From: Dactylonectria macrodidyma
Taxonomy: Eukaryota > Ascomycota > Sordariomycetes > Hypocreales > Nectriaceae
Direction of reading: 5' to 3'
DNA: 64,000 nucleotides
Assembly (NCBI GenBank): GCA_020744425.1
Contig: JAGMUV010000002.1
Location: 992,001 to 1,056,000 of the forward strand
The notes under the pieces are model-generated. The model ran no database searches. It saw nothing but the letters and a program-made list of their open reading frames with translations, and was not told the origin of the DNA. This document shows, in pieces, positions 20,114 through 31,618 of this stretch. Each line of letters opens with the position of its first letter. Within the stretch, counting starts at the first letter, position 1. Made by a program: the position numbers and the translations under genes.

Positions 20114-22896
20114 TGTGGTGTCGCCGGATCTTTTCTCGGGAGGATCGAAATGACACAACCCGTATCACTGGCGCATCGAGGACCACACAATACAGCTAAT
20201 GAGTGCAAGATGAAGTAGAGAGAGTGTCTTGTGAGGGAATTATGCTGGGGGAATGACAGACGATGTAATTGAAGATGATGCTCTACAAGTCGGTGATGAT
20301 GATGATGGAAATACGGAAGATCGTGCCGGCATCACTCCCAGGTGTCTGGGGTCGACAAGTCGAGCTCCAACCAATTGGCAGCGATGCCGTGGGGGATTTG
20401 AATACAGGGGAAGGAAGGTGGGATGGGGGAAGCGGGAATAGCAGAAAGCGGCTCACTGACCTTGGCTCTTCCACCAGCAGGAACAGCAGCATCCGTGCCA
20501 GCCGCCAACAACAACGCTGCAACAAGTGATATTGTCTTCATGTTTGCGGATGTGGTTTTTGTGGCTCAATGCTAACAGGTGAACTAGACCTAGGAGGCAG
20601 TTCCTGACTTGACGACGGAGGACCAACGGCTTTTTAGTCCTCACAAGCCAGTATTGTGATGGGCGGCGACAGGGGTGGGATGACGATGACAGACACCAGG
20701 ATCTACACAGAGTTCGCTGGGCGAGATCCGCAAAGGAGATAAACAAAAGCGAGATTCAAGTTCCCGTTGAATCAAACAAGTGTCTAGGGAAAAAACCACC
20801 CGTCGACCGCTGCAACAGTGTGGGCGATGCTCTACCTTTATTTATAAGACAACACGGGGGGAAGAGACTTCGCGACTTGGGGGGTAGATCGCGGTGGCAC
20901 TGTTTTGCTGCACGTCCTTTCGTATCTAATAAACCTTGGGTAGGCTCCCCTTCATACTGGATCCTTTGTGCCAAGGCGAGCTGCACGAATCCAGCACGAG
21001 GGCATGTCTCGGTCGCCGCTGATGTCTCTGATGCAGTGCACATCCTTTCCCGAGATGGCCTCGGGTCCACGAGAACGAAAGGGGTGTCCCGTTCGCCGGT
21101 GAGCCCATAACCTCCACCTCGATACTACGCCATCCCAAGATATTGGACACTTTGCGCCGAGCCGGGGTTGCAAAGAAGAAAGGGAATCGATTCGGAGGTG
21201 GCATCCAAGCATCCAAGCATCCTCTCTCCTCCGCTCGCCGTAGCTGCCGATCCCTGCTGGGCTTTATTGACCCCCGTCTACCGAGCTACCCCACAAAGCA
21301 TCATCAACCAACACCGCGAGATCAGGCTAGGAGCCAGAGTATGGGCCGGTGCCGGGCTGGGAGTGGACGAATCCAGAGTGTGGGGGACGCAGCATTGTTC
21401 AATTTGGCAGCTGCCTCGCAGGAAAAGGGCCGATGGTCCAGGCCAGGGTTGGTTGGGGTTCGCCAGCGCAGGAGCCGGTTTTGTGTGGAGGAGCTGCGGA
21501 GAAAAGGTAACGTTAAAGAGAGAAACGGCAGGGCATTAGGCTAACGAACGTCCGGTGATGAATGCAGAGCATAGAATCTACTGATAATGACGAGGTTTCT
21601 GCAAGTGTCTTCGGCTGAATTGGCATCTTGAGAACCATTGCTCAGCATTCGTTGGACTAAGTGACCTGACATCAAGTTTTCGCTGTCTCGTCCAAGGCCG
21701 GGCGTGTTGCCTCTTTCAAAGTAACCTGTCGCCAACTTCCTCGGGATGGACCCCTGTCCTAGCGGCGCGTCTGTATATGCTTTTTGTCTCACTGAAATAG
21801 CGTAACTTAGGTGGTAGTAATCTAATAAACAATAATCACTTCCCTGTCTAATCCATTTTTTTTTTCAGTAGACTGTAGGCATGTCTCACATGCCCCTTTA
21901 TCTGGAACAGTTTGCCGAATGCTGTAGCCGTCTGCCAAAAACCCGCCAAAATGGTGATCGGCAAGCCCTTCCACTCAGACCTCAGAGCACCCGTCCTTCA
22001 CCCATCCTCTCAATGGGCTCTCACCTTCACGACAATCCCACAGCTATCCTAGCAATTACCCAGAAGCCTGACATGCAGCCCGGCGAAATACAATAAAAAG
22101 CTGCTTGCAACCAACTCTATTCGCCGATGCAACATTCCTCCGCGCCAGGTTCCCCGCCCTCCATCCACTCCAGATCCAACGAGTTGCTCCCACATGACGA
22201 CATGACCCAATCTCCAGCGTCCAGCAAGCCGAGCTTTCTAAGCATATAACCGTCATGTCAACTCTCCCAGGCCCTTTGGAGCCCATGTCGGCTTCCCTCT
22301 ATCCCCCGCACCCACGGCCTTGGCGCTCGGCCGAACGATAGAAGGACCCCATCCTGGACTACGCTACGGCCCCGCGCTGTTCGGCCCGTTTCTCGAATCC
22401 GGAGAACCCTCGAACCTCGTGCTCGCTCTGCATCTTCTTGGAGACCACTAGCTAGCCCTGGTGGTCATCGTCAGGTTGCAATTCTCCGTTTTCCCGCAGC
22501 TAACAGCAGAGACAACAGCAATATCGTACGAGAGGTGGGAGGAACATTCTGCATTTCATCACGATACCCTCTCATCTTGGCAGCTTGGCCTTGGTTAGTG
22601 ATGGTCCGACGAAGAGGCAAAAAAAGTTGTAGTCTAATAGATCGACAAGGCGATATTAAAGTTCTTTACATTAGGGCGGTTAAAACCATCGTAAGCTATG
22701 TACACTGAATCGATAGGTCATTGAGTTCGGGAAAACAGGTAGGACATTCCACTTCTGGTTCAACAGAGCTAACCAGTGGTGTCATTAAGCACTTTCTTTA
22801 GGTTGCACAACTTGTCTTCCCTGTACTCTCGAGCTTACCATGAGTAGTCGAAGGTGCATATATCCGCTGCAATTGATCCACACCTCAGAAAGGCAG
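20114..22896. other. Spacer between beta-glucosidase promoter and ERG24 3' end
   Basis: About 2.8 kb. It includes the beta-glucosidase promoter, and near 20270-20310 a GATGAT-rich stretch. One small ORF with a signal-peptide-like start (20332-20541) is listed separately. No other gene is supported. Confidence 0.35.
20332..20541 (-). CDS. Possible small secreted protein or first exon
   Basis: 69-aa frame with an ATG. The N-terminus MKTISLVAALLLAAGTDA has the basic-hydrophobic-small-residue layout of a signal peptide. The rest is proline-rich with a single cysteine and no recognisable domain. A GTCAGT donor follows the codon for K27, so the signal peptide could be the first exon of a spliced transcript, perhaps an alternative 5' exon of the neighbouring beta-glucosidase transcript. 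It lies only 220 bp upstream of that gene on the same strand. Chance cannot be excluded. Confidence 0.25.
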   Translation of the reverse strand: MKTISLVAALLLAAGTDAAVPAGGRAKVSEPLSAIPASPIPPSFPCIQIPHGIAANWLELDLSTPDTWE

Positions 22897-24469
22897 CTAG
22901 TAGATGCCGGGAACAATTCGCCAGCGGACAATCTTCTTGTACTTGTCCCAGTCCTCGCCGTACTTGCGTTGGCACTTTTCATCGTCGCGGCCATCCCGGT
23001 GAATCAGCAGGATCCCAAAATACACGATGTAGAAGTAGGTGATAAACATGCCCCATCCCTTCGCATCACCTTGAATGACCTGGCGACCATCCTGCATCAC
23101 ATATGCAACCTCACCTTCGACCTGAGTTCCGGCACTCAGGATTTGGTACCCAGCAATGCCAGTGGGCAGGCAATAGGGCCACGACTGGATCCAGTCACCA
23201 AAGTAGTTGATATGACGGGCAACCCCCCACCAGCCTGAGACGATAAGCTTGCTTCCTCCCTTGGTCTCGAGATACTTCAGGTGAGCGACTCTCGGGTCGT
23301 CGGGGTTCGTCCGAAACCGGTTCTTTTCGTTATTGGCAGAGCGGAATATAGAGAAGCCAAGGCCGATGAGTGCCAACATGCCAGCAATACCCAGGGGGCC
23401 AAGAGACACGGGGTGGACGGAGAGGTAGCGGACCGGCAACGAGTAGACGAAAGGCAGCCAGACAAGGTCGCCAAACGACAACATGAAGCCAAATCCATCG
23501 TTGGTGATGTCAATGGTAGTGAGGATAGCGGGTTCATTCCACCACGAGTCAACAACATACAGCGCCTGGACCGCCGTGATGCAGATGGCTCCGTCCGTGA
23601 CGTAGCCAAAGTTGCGGTACTGCTGTGCGCACCACGAACAGTTGAGGATGATCCATCCCATCATGCCTGGCCGCAGCTCCATGAACTCCTTCAGGTCGAT
23701 CTCGCCGATCAGGGGAAGGGTGACTCGGGGGTTCAGCTCGCGCCCGATGAACCAGTCATACAACAAGTTGCCACTGTGTCCACCAGCTGCGAGCTCTCGC
23801 TTCTCCTTGTTGTCCGCCTTGACGCTGAAGCTTCGGATATAGACAAAGTGGGCAAGTCCGTATGCGATGAGGATGTTGGCGGTCAAGATCTGGATAAAGT
23901 TGTTGGAGATGAATGTCCAGACGGGGAATTCGGCTCCTTGGGCAACAGTACCGGCAGCTAGAATGGCGAGGGTGAAGGTGTTGCTATACATAGCTAGAGC
24001 CCTGTCAGCTTGAGGTCGGCCGTGGTTGGCTAGGATCTTACACACTGTTGAGTCTGTACTTCAACTTTGCACCATTCCTCAGCTCGACGCCTTCGACTTC
24101 AATCGCAGGAAGAATGCGGTAGAGAATCATAGATAGCAAATAGTATCCTGCTGTGGCAGCAGAAGCTTCCCAGTTGAGCAGACCAGGGATTCCATTTTCG
24201 GGCCAGCCAACCTCTCCCTTCAGCTTGTCGAGGGATAGTGTCTTTGGGCTCAGGAGCGACGGGGCTGGGCAACCGGAGATGTCGTTGCAAACGAAGTTGA
24301 AGACGTAAACGAGGATAGGTAGGCCAAAGGAAATGATAAAGGCACCGGGACTGTCGAAAGATTCTGTTAGCCATTTTTCTCGATCCAATGGATTGTTGGT
24401 GATAGCTCACGGTCCCAAGAATTCGTATCCATGCGGCTCCTCAGTAGCCGCCTTTGAACTGGTCGCCAT
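22897..24469 (-). CDS. ERG24: C-14 sterol reductase
   Basis: Three exons: 24469-24411, 24350-24042 and 24001-22897. Introns are 60 bp (GTGAGC..GACAG) and 40 bp (GTAAGA..GACAG). The product is 490 aa, the expected size. It reduces the C14-C15 double bond left after lanosterol C14 demethylation in ergosterol synthesis and sits in the ER membrane. Several hydrophobic segments are visible. Sterol reductase family signatures are LLYDWFIGRELNPR, the segment SGWWGVARHINYFGDW near residue 385, and the C-terminal box CQRKYGEDWDKYKKIVRW followed by IVPGIY. The IVPGIY-type ending and the length favour ERG24 over the related C-24(28) reductase ERG4. It is divergently transcribed from the sorting-receptor gene. 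The 40-bp second intron is at the short end of the fungal range. Confidence 0.92.
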
Positions 24470-25302
24470 CTCGATGACAGGGTCTCGTGGTGGGAGAAAG
24501 TCGGTGGAAGCTGTGACAAGACAGAAATAACGAGATGTTATAAATCCTCAAAAACTCTCCAATTCGTGCCCCTTCGTGGCAGTCGGCAAGATTAATTACA
24601 CCGCGTCTACCAGTCGCGGGGTTGTTTGTAAATTGAGGAACTGCCGGAGCTGTCGCGTTCCGGCGGCGATTCACTAGCCGATTGATCGATGATGCTGAGA
24701 GAGGACCCGCCACCAGCCCAGCACAGCATAGCTCCTTCCATGTGCCGCGTGTCCGTATTCGGAAAGCAGACTTTCACCCAGCTCGCAAATCCCGTGCCAG
24801 ATCTGCAGGCACACTCTTTGGAAGTCTTGGCAGCAAGCAGCCTCTCGGAGAAACAGTTGGGCCGGCTGAAACTGGGACAAAGATTGTCACAGTGTCAAGG
24901 AGGTTAGAGGGGCCACAGTAAGGGAGGACAGCTAGGGGGCTAGGGAGGACAGACCAACCAATCACCAATCACAGAGACGACTCGTCACCCTTTTCGCGGC
25001 TTTGGACGCATTGATGACAGTTTGAGGTTGAGTTGCGGCATGTGTTATCATCACGCTGTGTTAGACCCACGACGACCGCCGACTCCTCCAGAGGTTGACG
25101 ATTCCTCAACCACATTCTTTTTTTCTCCCTGTTTGCAGACCTCGGCCGATGATATCTTGCGCCTTCTCCAGCTACTAATACTGCGCCAGGCGCAATTGTG
25201 TATTCGTCATCGCTTTCTGTCCGAGTCCCTTGATCTTGATCTTCGTCTCCAGTCCGAACGGCCGGCCGGCCCCTTTTGGCGCACGAACGAACAGCATCCA
25301 AA
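24470..25302. promoter_or_regulatory. Divergent promoter, ERG24 / sorting receptor
   Basis: This 833-bp region separates the start codons of two divergent genes and should drive both. It contains two CCAAT boxes and an 11-bp direct repeat (AGGGAGGACAG at about 24921 and 24942). A CT-rich stretch precedes the plus-strand gene. No exact sterol-response element could be identified by eye. Confidence 0.5.
24958..24969 (+). promoter_or_regulatory. Twin CCAAT boxes
   Basis: CCAAT occurs at 24958-24962 and again at 24965-24969, 7 bp apart, inside the ERG24/sorting-receptor promoter. CCAAT is the site of the fungal HAP (CBC) complex, which in aspergilli modulates sterol and iron genes. That it is used here is inference. 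Confidence 0.35.
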
Positions 25303-26478
25303 ATGCGCCTCCAATCGACGTCATTCGTTCCCTTCCTATTGGCCGTAGCCAACGCCAGTCAAGACGGCTCGACGGCGACAGCACACGTGCCAGCATGTAC
25401 AGCGACTTCGTCGACCGGCAGCGGCGCATTCTTCGATCTACGGCCCGACATGGCCGTAGAGCCCGTCGAGGGCTCGCACAAGTCCGGCGTGACCAAGGAT
25501 TACTTCGCCAAGGGCTATGACTACGGCAAAAACTTTACAATGAACATCTGCGGCGCCGTGGTGGACCCTGTGAGCGATGTGATAGGCGTCTCACCTTCCC
25601 TTTGGCAGAACGTGAGCGCCTATTACACGTCAAAGGGGCAGGTTTTCTCAATAGGGTCAGTGCAGCGCTTCACTAGTATCGAGAGTTTCGTATTGACCAT
25701 TTTCTAGCTCCGAGTCGATGGAATTGCAGAGCCGCGGGCGGAAATTAGTGTTGCAATACACGGGAGGATCACCCTGTGGACTGGATTCGACCGACAAGTC
25801 GAAACGAGACCCTCAGACCGACTACGACTACGATGAGAACAAGCCTGACTCCAATTCCAATGACCCCTACCCTGAAGACGCTCGGCCGGAGGAATCACAG
25901 TCAGACACAGCCGTGCCCGAGGATGACAAGGTGAGGCGCAAGTCGGCCACCATATCTTTCCTTTGTGACCGGGATCCTGGAGCGACCGTCGCCAACGTGT
26001 ACTTCGTCGGGACCGACCCAGATGAGTGTGCCTACTTCTTTGAGGCTCGATCCAGCCACGCCTGTGCTCACGCCGAGCCGCACAGTCCCGGTAGTGTCGG
26101 CCCTGGCAGTATCTTTGGTCTCATTCTCATCATTGCCGTCTTGGTGTATCTGCTGGGCGGTATTTTCTACAACCGAACTGTTGCTCATGCGCGTGGCTGG
26201 CGCCAGCTACCCAACTTCAGCCTATGGGCCGGTATCTGGAGCTTCCTTTGTGTGCGTTCCTCCCCGATCAAGGGGGAAAGATATTTCCCCTGAGCCTGGA
26301 CATGGGGCTGACGGAGGGGAAACAGGATATGTTCGTAATCGCCGTGTCGGCATGCTTTCGGCGCGTGTCGAGCCGACGGGGCTACCGCCAACTCAACACG
26401 AGTCCCAGCCGAAGGGACCGCAACATGGACGCCGAGAACCGGCTGATCGATCAGCTGGACGAAGAATGGGAAGATTAG
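25303..26478 (+). CDS. Mrl1-like sorting receptor (mannose-6-phosphate receptor homology domain)
   Basis: Three exons, 25303-25655, 25708-26251 and 26326-26478, with introns of 52 and 74 bp, give 349 aa. A signal peptide occupies about residues 1-19. The lumenal part resembles the MRH fold of fungal Mrl1-type receptors: GSFFDL-like opening (GAFFDLRP), GYDYGKNFTMNICG, VIGVSPSLWQNVSAYY, SIG at the first junction, RGRKLVLQYTGGSPC and an ISFLCDRD segment, with paired cysteines. A single membrane helix lies at about 252-272 (IFGLILIIAVLVYLLGGIFY). The short cytosolic tail ends in LIDQLDEEWED, an acidic terminus of the kind used for Golgi-endosome sorting. The likely role is sorting of hydrolases to the vacuole. 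Atg27 is a related alternative, but the tail and MRH layout favour Mrl1. An acidic linker (about 150-195) is unusual. Confidence 0.85.
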
Positions 26479-29400
26479 AGGTGGAGCATCATTGTGTTAT
26501 CTCGGGTAGGAAGTGGAAGCGCCAGGAGCTCTCTGATTTGGGTCTTTTTTCTTTGTTTCTTTATTTTTCTTTCCTATGGGTTTCTATCTAGAAGGACAAT
26601 GCTGGAGTTCTGGTGGGGCTATATGATACCGAACATACTGTACCTATGACTGGGCCTGCGAGGCAGACCATCACGTCGAATACGATGCCAATTTAGACTT
26701 GTTTGAAACCACTGAAGTTATTTATCCTCGCGATTTTACGCATAGCTGCTTTGCTATAACCATTGTGTGACTATCATAGCAACCACCTTGAGTGCCTCGC
26801 TGCCTAGTTTTAACTGCTGCCTTCCTTGTTGCCTTGTTGCTATCATGGCTGCTCCTCGCCTCTGCTCATAAATTATGTGCCCCTCCACACGTCAAGTGGA
26901 AATAATGGAGGGGCCTAGCACAGGAGCGTGGCTTGCACCAAGCTGGGCCTGCTACCCGGGACTGGATAAAATCACGTGGGACATGGCAAGGCCTTGTCCA
27001 CGGCCCACAACCCCAGTTCATCTTATGATACTGAACTATTCAAAATTGAACTTGGAGCCAGGAGAGATCGAGCCCCGGAGAATAGCTCATTGAGGTGGGA
27101 TTCTCAAACTATCCTTCATCTAGGCCCCTGGGAGACGGTAGCTCGCTGGTGCAATTCTGGGGCGGGCTGACAGTCCCCACAACCACGCGAGGCCGTTGCC
27201 ACCCTTGCTTCAAGAACAAACACCCCCACCGCCTCCACTGACAGTACATGGCGGGTAGTTCCTGGGCATTACGGAGGAGGAGGTGTTGATGTCGACCAGA
27301 GCGTCACGAGGGCCGGAAATTGGTATCCTATAGGACAGGCACGGGGCAAATGTTCGTCTGATGCAAGCCAGTACGGAACCGTAGCAAACTGCTTGACCAT
27401 TGGTCAGTCATCTGTCTTTTTACCGTGTAGCGCTGCCTGGTTTGTAAAGCAAAGCAAAACGAGAGTCACCGGCCTCTACAAGCAGCAGATCAGGCTGTGG
27501 CCTTTTGGCAGGAAAAAAAAGCATTGCGTCACATCGACCCAACGCCACGGCGGCTGGGATGGGTGACAAGGGGGGTCGGAGACCGGGAGCTCTCGATTTT
27601 GATCAGATTCGAATCTGCAGGTGACAGAGGCTAGCTGAATGTGCGGGCAAAGGACAATTTGGTTAGCTTTGACGCGGGCTCGCAGAGGTGGTGGGCTTGA
27701 TGATGACAGCTACCTGGTCGAGACTCGAGGGCGTGGATAGTTCTATCACATATGACCATGATGTGTTGGCCAGATGCGAGATGCTAATGCAGTTGACAAC
27801 AGAGAAGACACCTAAACTAGACGCATGCAGAGAGGATCGATTTCCCGTGCATAAGCTCCCAAACGCTCTCGGCTCTCTCCGCCTCCTGCGAGGGGGGGCA
27901 AGGCAAAATAAGGCTGGCTAGTGAACGAGAACTAGGTGCAAAGAGAGAACTAGGAGGTGTAGGAGAGCGTCTCCGTCTCTGAAGCCGGGTAAGCTGCCAC
28001 AGCCACACTATGTATTGTACATTACAGTACCTAGGCTCACTCTAAAGCACGTCGCCCATTCTGGCTCTCGGCAGCCAGCCACACGGCGCGAACGAGGGGC
28101 CGATGTCGAACGAAGTATCTAGTTTCGTATAAATGTCACCTGGAGGAATGAAGGCTGGGCGAGTGGACACTAGACGGATCCTGGATGCTGGCTGCCCATC
28201 CTGCTGTGTCGATTCCGGGTCACCGGGACTCGAGATCGATACGATGGGACCACCATCTAGACCTAAGGCCCGGTCTTCCCTCCCCCCTCCCTCCCCCCTC
28301 AGACTGACTCTCCCCCGTGGGATCCATTTCGAAATTCCCCCAACTTATCTTAATCTCCTCAGAGTTTCGCCCAATAGCGTTAGGACGACATGTCCGTCAT
28401 GTTTTGGGCATGGGGTCAAATCGCGCCGGTATTTTCTTGATCGGAGGCTAACTCGAAATCCCTTGGCTTCTTCCAACGGTCGTGGCCAGATTACTCAGCA
28501 CCGTCAACCCATGAACGACGACATGGAAGAGAGGAAGACAGAGGTTCGATGGCCGTATTCTCTCTTCTCTCGAGGGAACTGCTTTAGTGGTCGGGTCTAT
28601 TAGCTTGGTGGCGGAAATGAGGCGAGGGGGGACTTGCAGAAGCTCGTCCTGTAGGAGCCACCGCAACGAGGCGAATGATGAAAAAAGACAAGGCCTGGCT
28701 GATAGAAAACCTGGCCTTCCTGTCTTACTGGCTTCTGCTCCTCGCCGCTCCCCAGCTGCAGCTGCATGCTGCTGCGAGGGAGTGTTTCGTATGGCTAGAA
28801 TTCTTGCGCCAAGGTTGCTGCTGATCATGGCTCAGGCTTCCAGCCCGCTCTCCGCCCGGCTCCAAAGGCCCGTAATGTATGTCTTAGAATTTGTGGATCG
28901 TAATCCAGGTATATGTCGTGTGGATGTTTGGTGAATGGCACCGGGTGTCTCTGTCTTATGTATGTGCAGGTATCACGGCAAAAAGCAATAGCGAGCCCAC
29001 GTTCCCTCTATGTATTCGACGCCCTATGCTAGGCCCGCCGAGTAGGGATCAAGGCATATGCCAGCTACAACGTCCAAAATGTGGGGGGGTGCGACAGCTG
29101 CACATAGAGAGCCTCGAGGGACTAGGCTCGCCCTAGACTGGCTGGCAGCTGGACTCGACACTTAAAGCCTTGGCCTTACAGTCATACCCCATGCAGTTGT
29201 TTTGCACATTCGATGGTCCCCACCACCTCCATTTCGCTGATGACAAGGGGAGAGGCAAGGAAACAAGCAGCATGGATGATGGGATTGGTCTGGATACCAT
29301 CATCGACAAACAAACAATTCTGTTGCAACCCTTTCTCCGCAAACTTCATTACCGTCGAGTCCTAGCTGAGTTTCCCCGTCATCCCGTGCCGTCATTGCTT

Positions 29401-31618
29401 CCGGGCCCTACTTTTTGTGCCTTGATTGCGTGCCAAATGTGCGTGCCAAATTAGTACCTACGTAACGGCTGGAGTGTGCTTTTGCCTTGCTACCTAACCT
29501 CCAAAGGCTTGTTTCGTAAAAAGTCGAACTGCGCTAAAGGAGCTGTAACTCCCGCATGTTTTGGCCAGGTTCAACCCCCGGTGTCAACTTGGAACAGACA
29601 AGGCTCTGATGGGGTGTGTGAGACAGCTGTGTATGCTTATCCTAGATCCCTGGACCTGCAGCTTCCCCAGAAGGGGAATATGACGTTCCTCCACAGTTTT
29701 CACAGAGTGTGTGGTCTTTGACGAACCCTGCCTCGCCCTTGAAATGCGGAAACTTCAAACTCCTAAGGGCTCGTGCTCGACCAGACCGATAGCACGAGGA
29801 CCACGCACACCATTGCAGCCTGCTCGAGAGACCGAATCTCTGCCCCACCCTCCTCGATCTTCTCAGCGAGCTCAAAGTGAGGAGATCTTGGATGTGGCTT
29901 TCAAACGACTCTGACGAGTTCAGCTTACGGCACATCTCGTGCATATATGACCAAGAAGTGACCGACTTTTCAACAAGGGCTTGCCAGCTGCTCCACCTAT
30001 CTCGTTGTCATTGACAATAGGGACTGGGTGAATAACGAATGAGACATAGGAAAACGCTCGGAGACGTCTACTGTCTCTGGCTCACCCCCCTAATGCCCAC
30101 CCCCTAATGCTCGCCCCTTTGGTTGCCAGCTGCCCGAGCTCGCTCTGCTCCTGTTCGAGGACAGAGCCAGCTGCCCCGGCTTGTAGGACCTGCAATATTG
30201 TGCCACCCTCATGTGGGTATTCTCGAGCTCAAATCACTATGTCTCGGTCCACTTCTGAGGCATGTCAACCAGAAACAGCGTGGCCCATATGAAGGATGCC
30301 TCCAAGGAGTATCTGCAAAGAACCATCACACCCCTAATCCCAGACGATGATCTTCAAGGGAGGGTGGTATCAGTGGAGTACGATCATAGTGTAAATCACG
30401 ACCTGGTGCGTGGATTGCTATGATCTACGGTGCATACTGAAGTGCATAGGGGCTATACGACGCCATTGCTGCATGTGCTGGTCTGCCTCTCTTGATAACT
30501 ACCCCCACCGTTCTCTGCAGAATGTGATATCATAAATATGATATACTTATGCGGTGAGCGTTTGCAGCTGGCTCCAAGTGCTAAACTGGCAATGGGGGAG
30601 TGCCCAAGGAACCTCGCAGAAGCCATTCGGAGTCCTGAGTGCCCTCAAGGAGCCAGTGATAGGTGGAGCGGGAGCCTCGAGGCAGGCTCTTACGGATATG
30701 GAGATGGCCGCATGTGTTGAGCAGAGAAACTATTGGAATGCGTGCAGCACTGACCTACTATCCCGTGCCGGCTCGCCCTCCATTACAGGAAGTAAGTGGG
30801 CCTACCAGCTCGTCCGTTGAGCTACAGTCCTCAGAGGAGCTCGCCCTCCAAGATCGAGGCAGTCTCTCAAGCCGAGTCGTGAGAACCTCCTATGTTACAG
30901 GCAAAGATACTTCGAGAGATATTCATATTTCTCTGTATCATTGTTCTTTATTCTTCACAAACGGCACAGATATACCAGTTTGTTAGCCCTCGAAGCTTGC
31001 CCTTCTTGGCCATTCATAGTCGAGTCCTTCTTCTATTGTCTTCCACTAGCTGCTCAGGTGGTCTCTAGCCCAACCACCCTAGTCGTCCTCGAGCCCATTG
31101 TTTTTCTCACCCGCATCCAACTGCTTCCAAACACTCCATCGTGGGCCCTCACATTACAATCTGAGATTCAGTGCCAACTCACTTTGCTTCTATTGTGGGA
31201 AAAACGAATCACAACGAGGCTTTCTAGCCTCGAGGAGCACACCTCAGAACCCTCGGTCCCCTTCCCCATTCCTATTTAATCCCCCTTCTCCTCCCGCATC
31301 ACACACATCTTTCTCTCCAACCAACTCACACTCTTCACTACTTCTTCTTCTTCTCCTCCAAACTTGCCTTCCAGAGCATATCACTTCTTCAAACTTCGTC
31401 TTCACACACACACCACTTGGCAGACTGCCTCAACCTTGGTCCTGCCAACTGCCTCGAGACATACTCTGTGTGTCACCGCCTAGTCAACCTTGGTACGTTT
31501 CATGCCATGCACCACTGGTCGCTTGCTTGCCTCTTCTGACACCGAGAGCCCACAGATCAATACCCAAGCCCCCTATCCTCCAAGAAAGACCAGACTATCC
31601 CCAGGTGGTGTCCATACG
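26479..31618. other. 5.1-kb spacer with no supported gene
   Basis: All open frames here are short, lack domain signatures and overlap one another. The first 150 bp hold the 3' UTR of the sorting receptor. A quadruplex-type motif at 28278-28298 is listed separately. The last 300 bp before the Myb-like gene are CT-rich (TTCTTCTTCTTCTTCTCC near 31340) and, at 31490-31560, look like a 5' UTR with a possible intron. Non-coding transcripts cannot be excluded. Confidence 0.35.
28278..28298 (-). other. Predicted G-quadruplex / i-motif
   Basis: The plus strand has four C-runs of 3, 6, 3 and 6 bases separated by single T bases. On the minus strand these are four G-runs with one-base loops, the most stable class of G-quadruplex-forming sequence. 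The surrounding 40 bp are also C-rich. It lies in a non-coding stretch more than 3 kb from the nearest supported start codon. Confidence 0.6.

Noticed and set aside
31490..31618. N-terminal extension of the Myb-like protein
   Set aside because: The segment is CT-rich, resembles a 5' UTR with a possible intron, and adds no recognisable domain.
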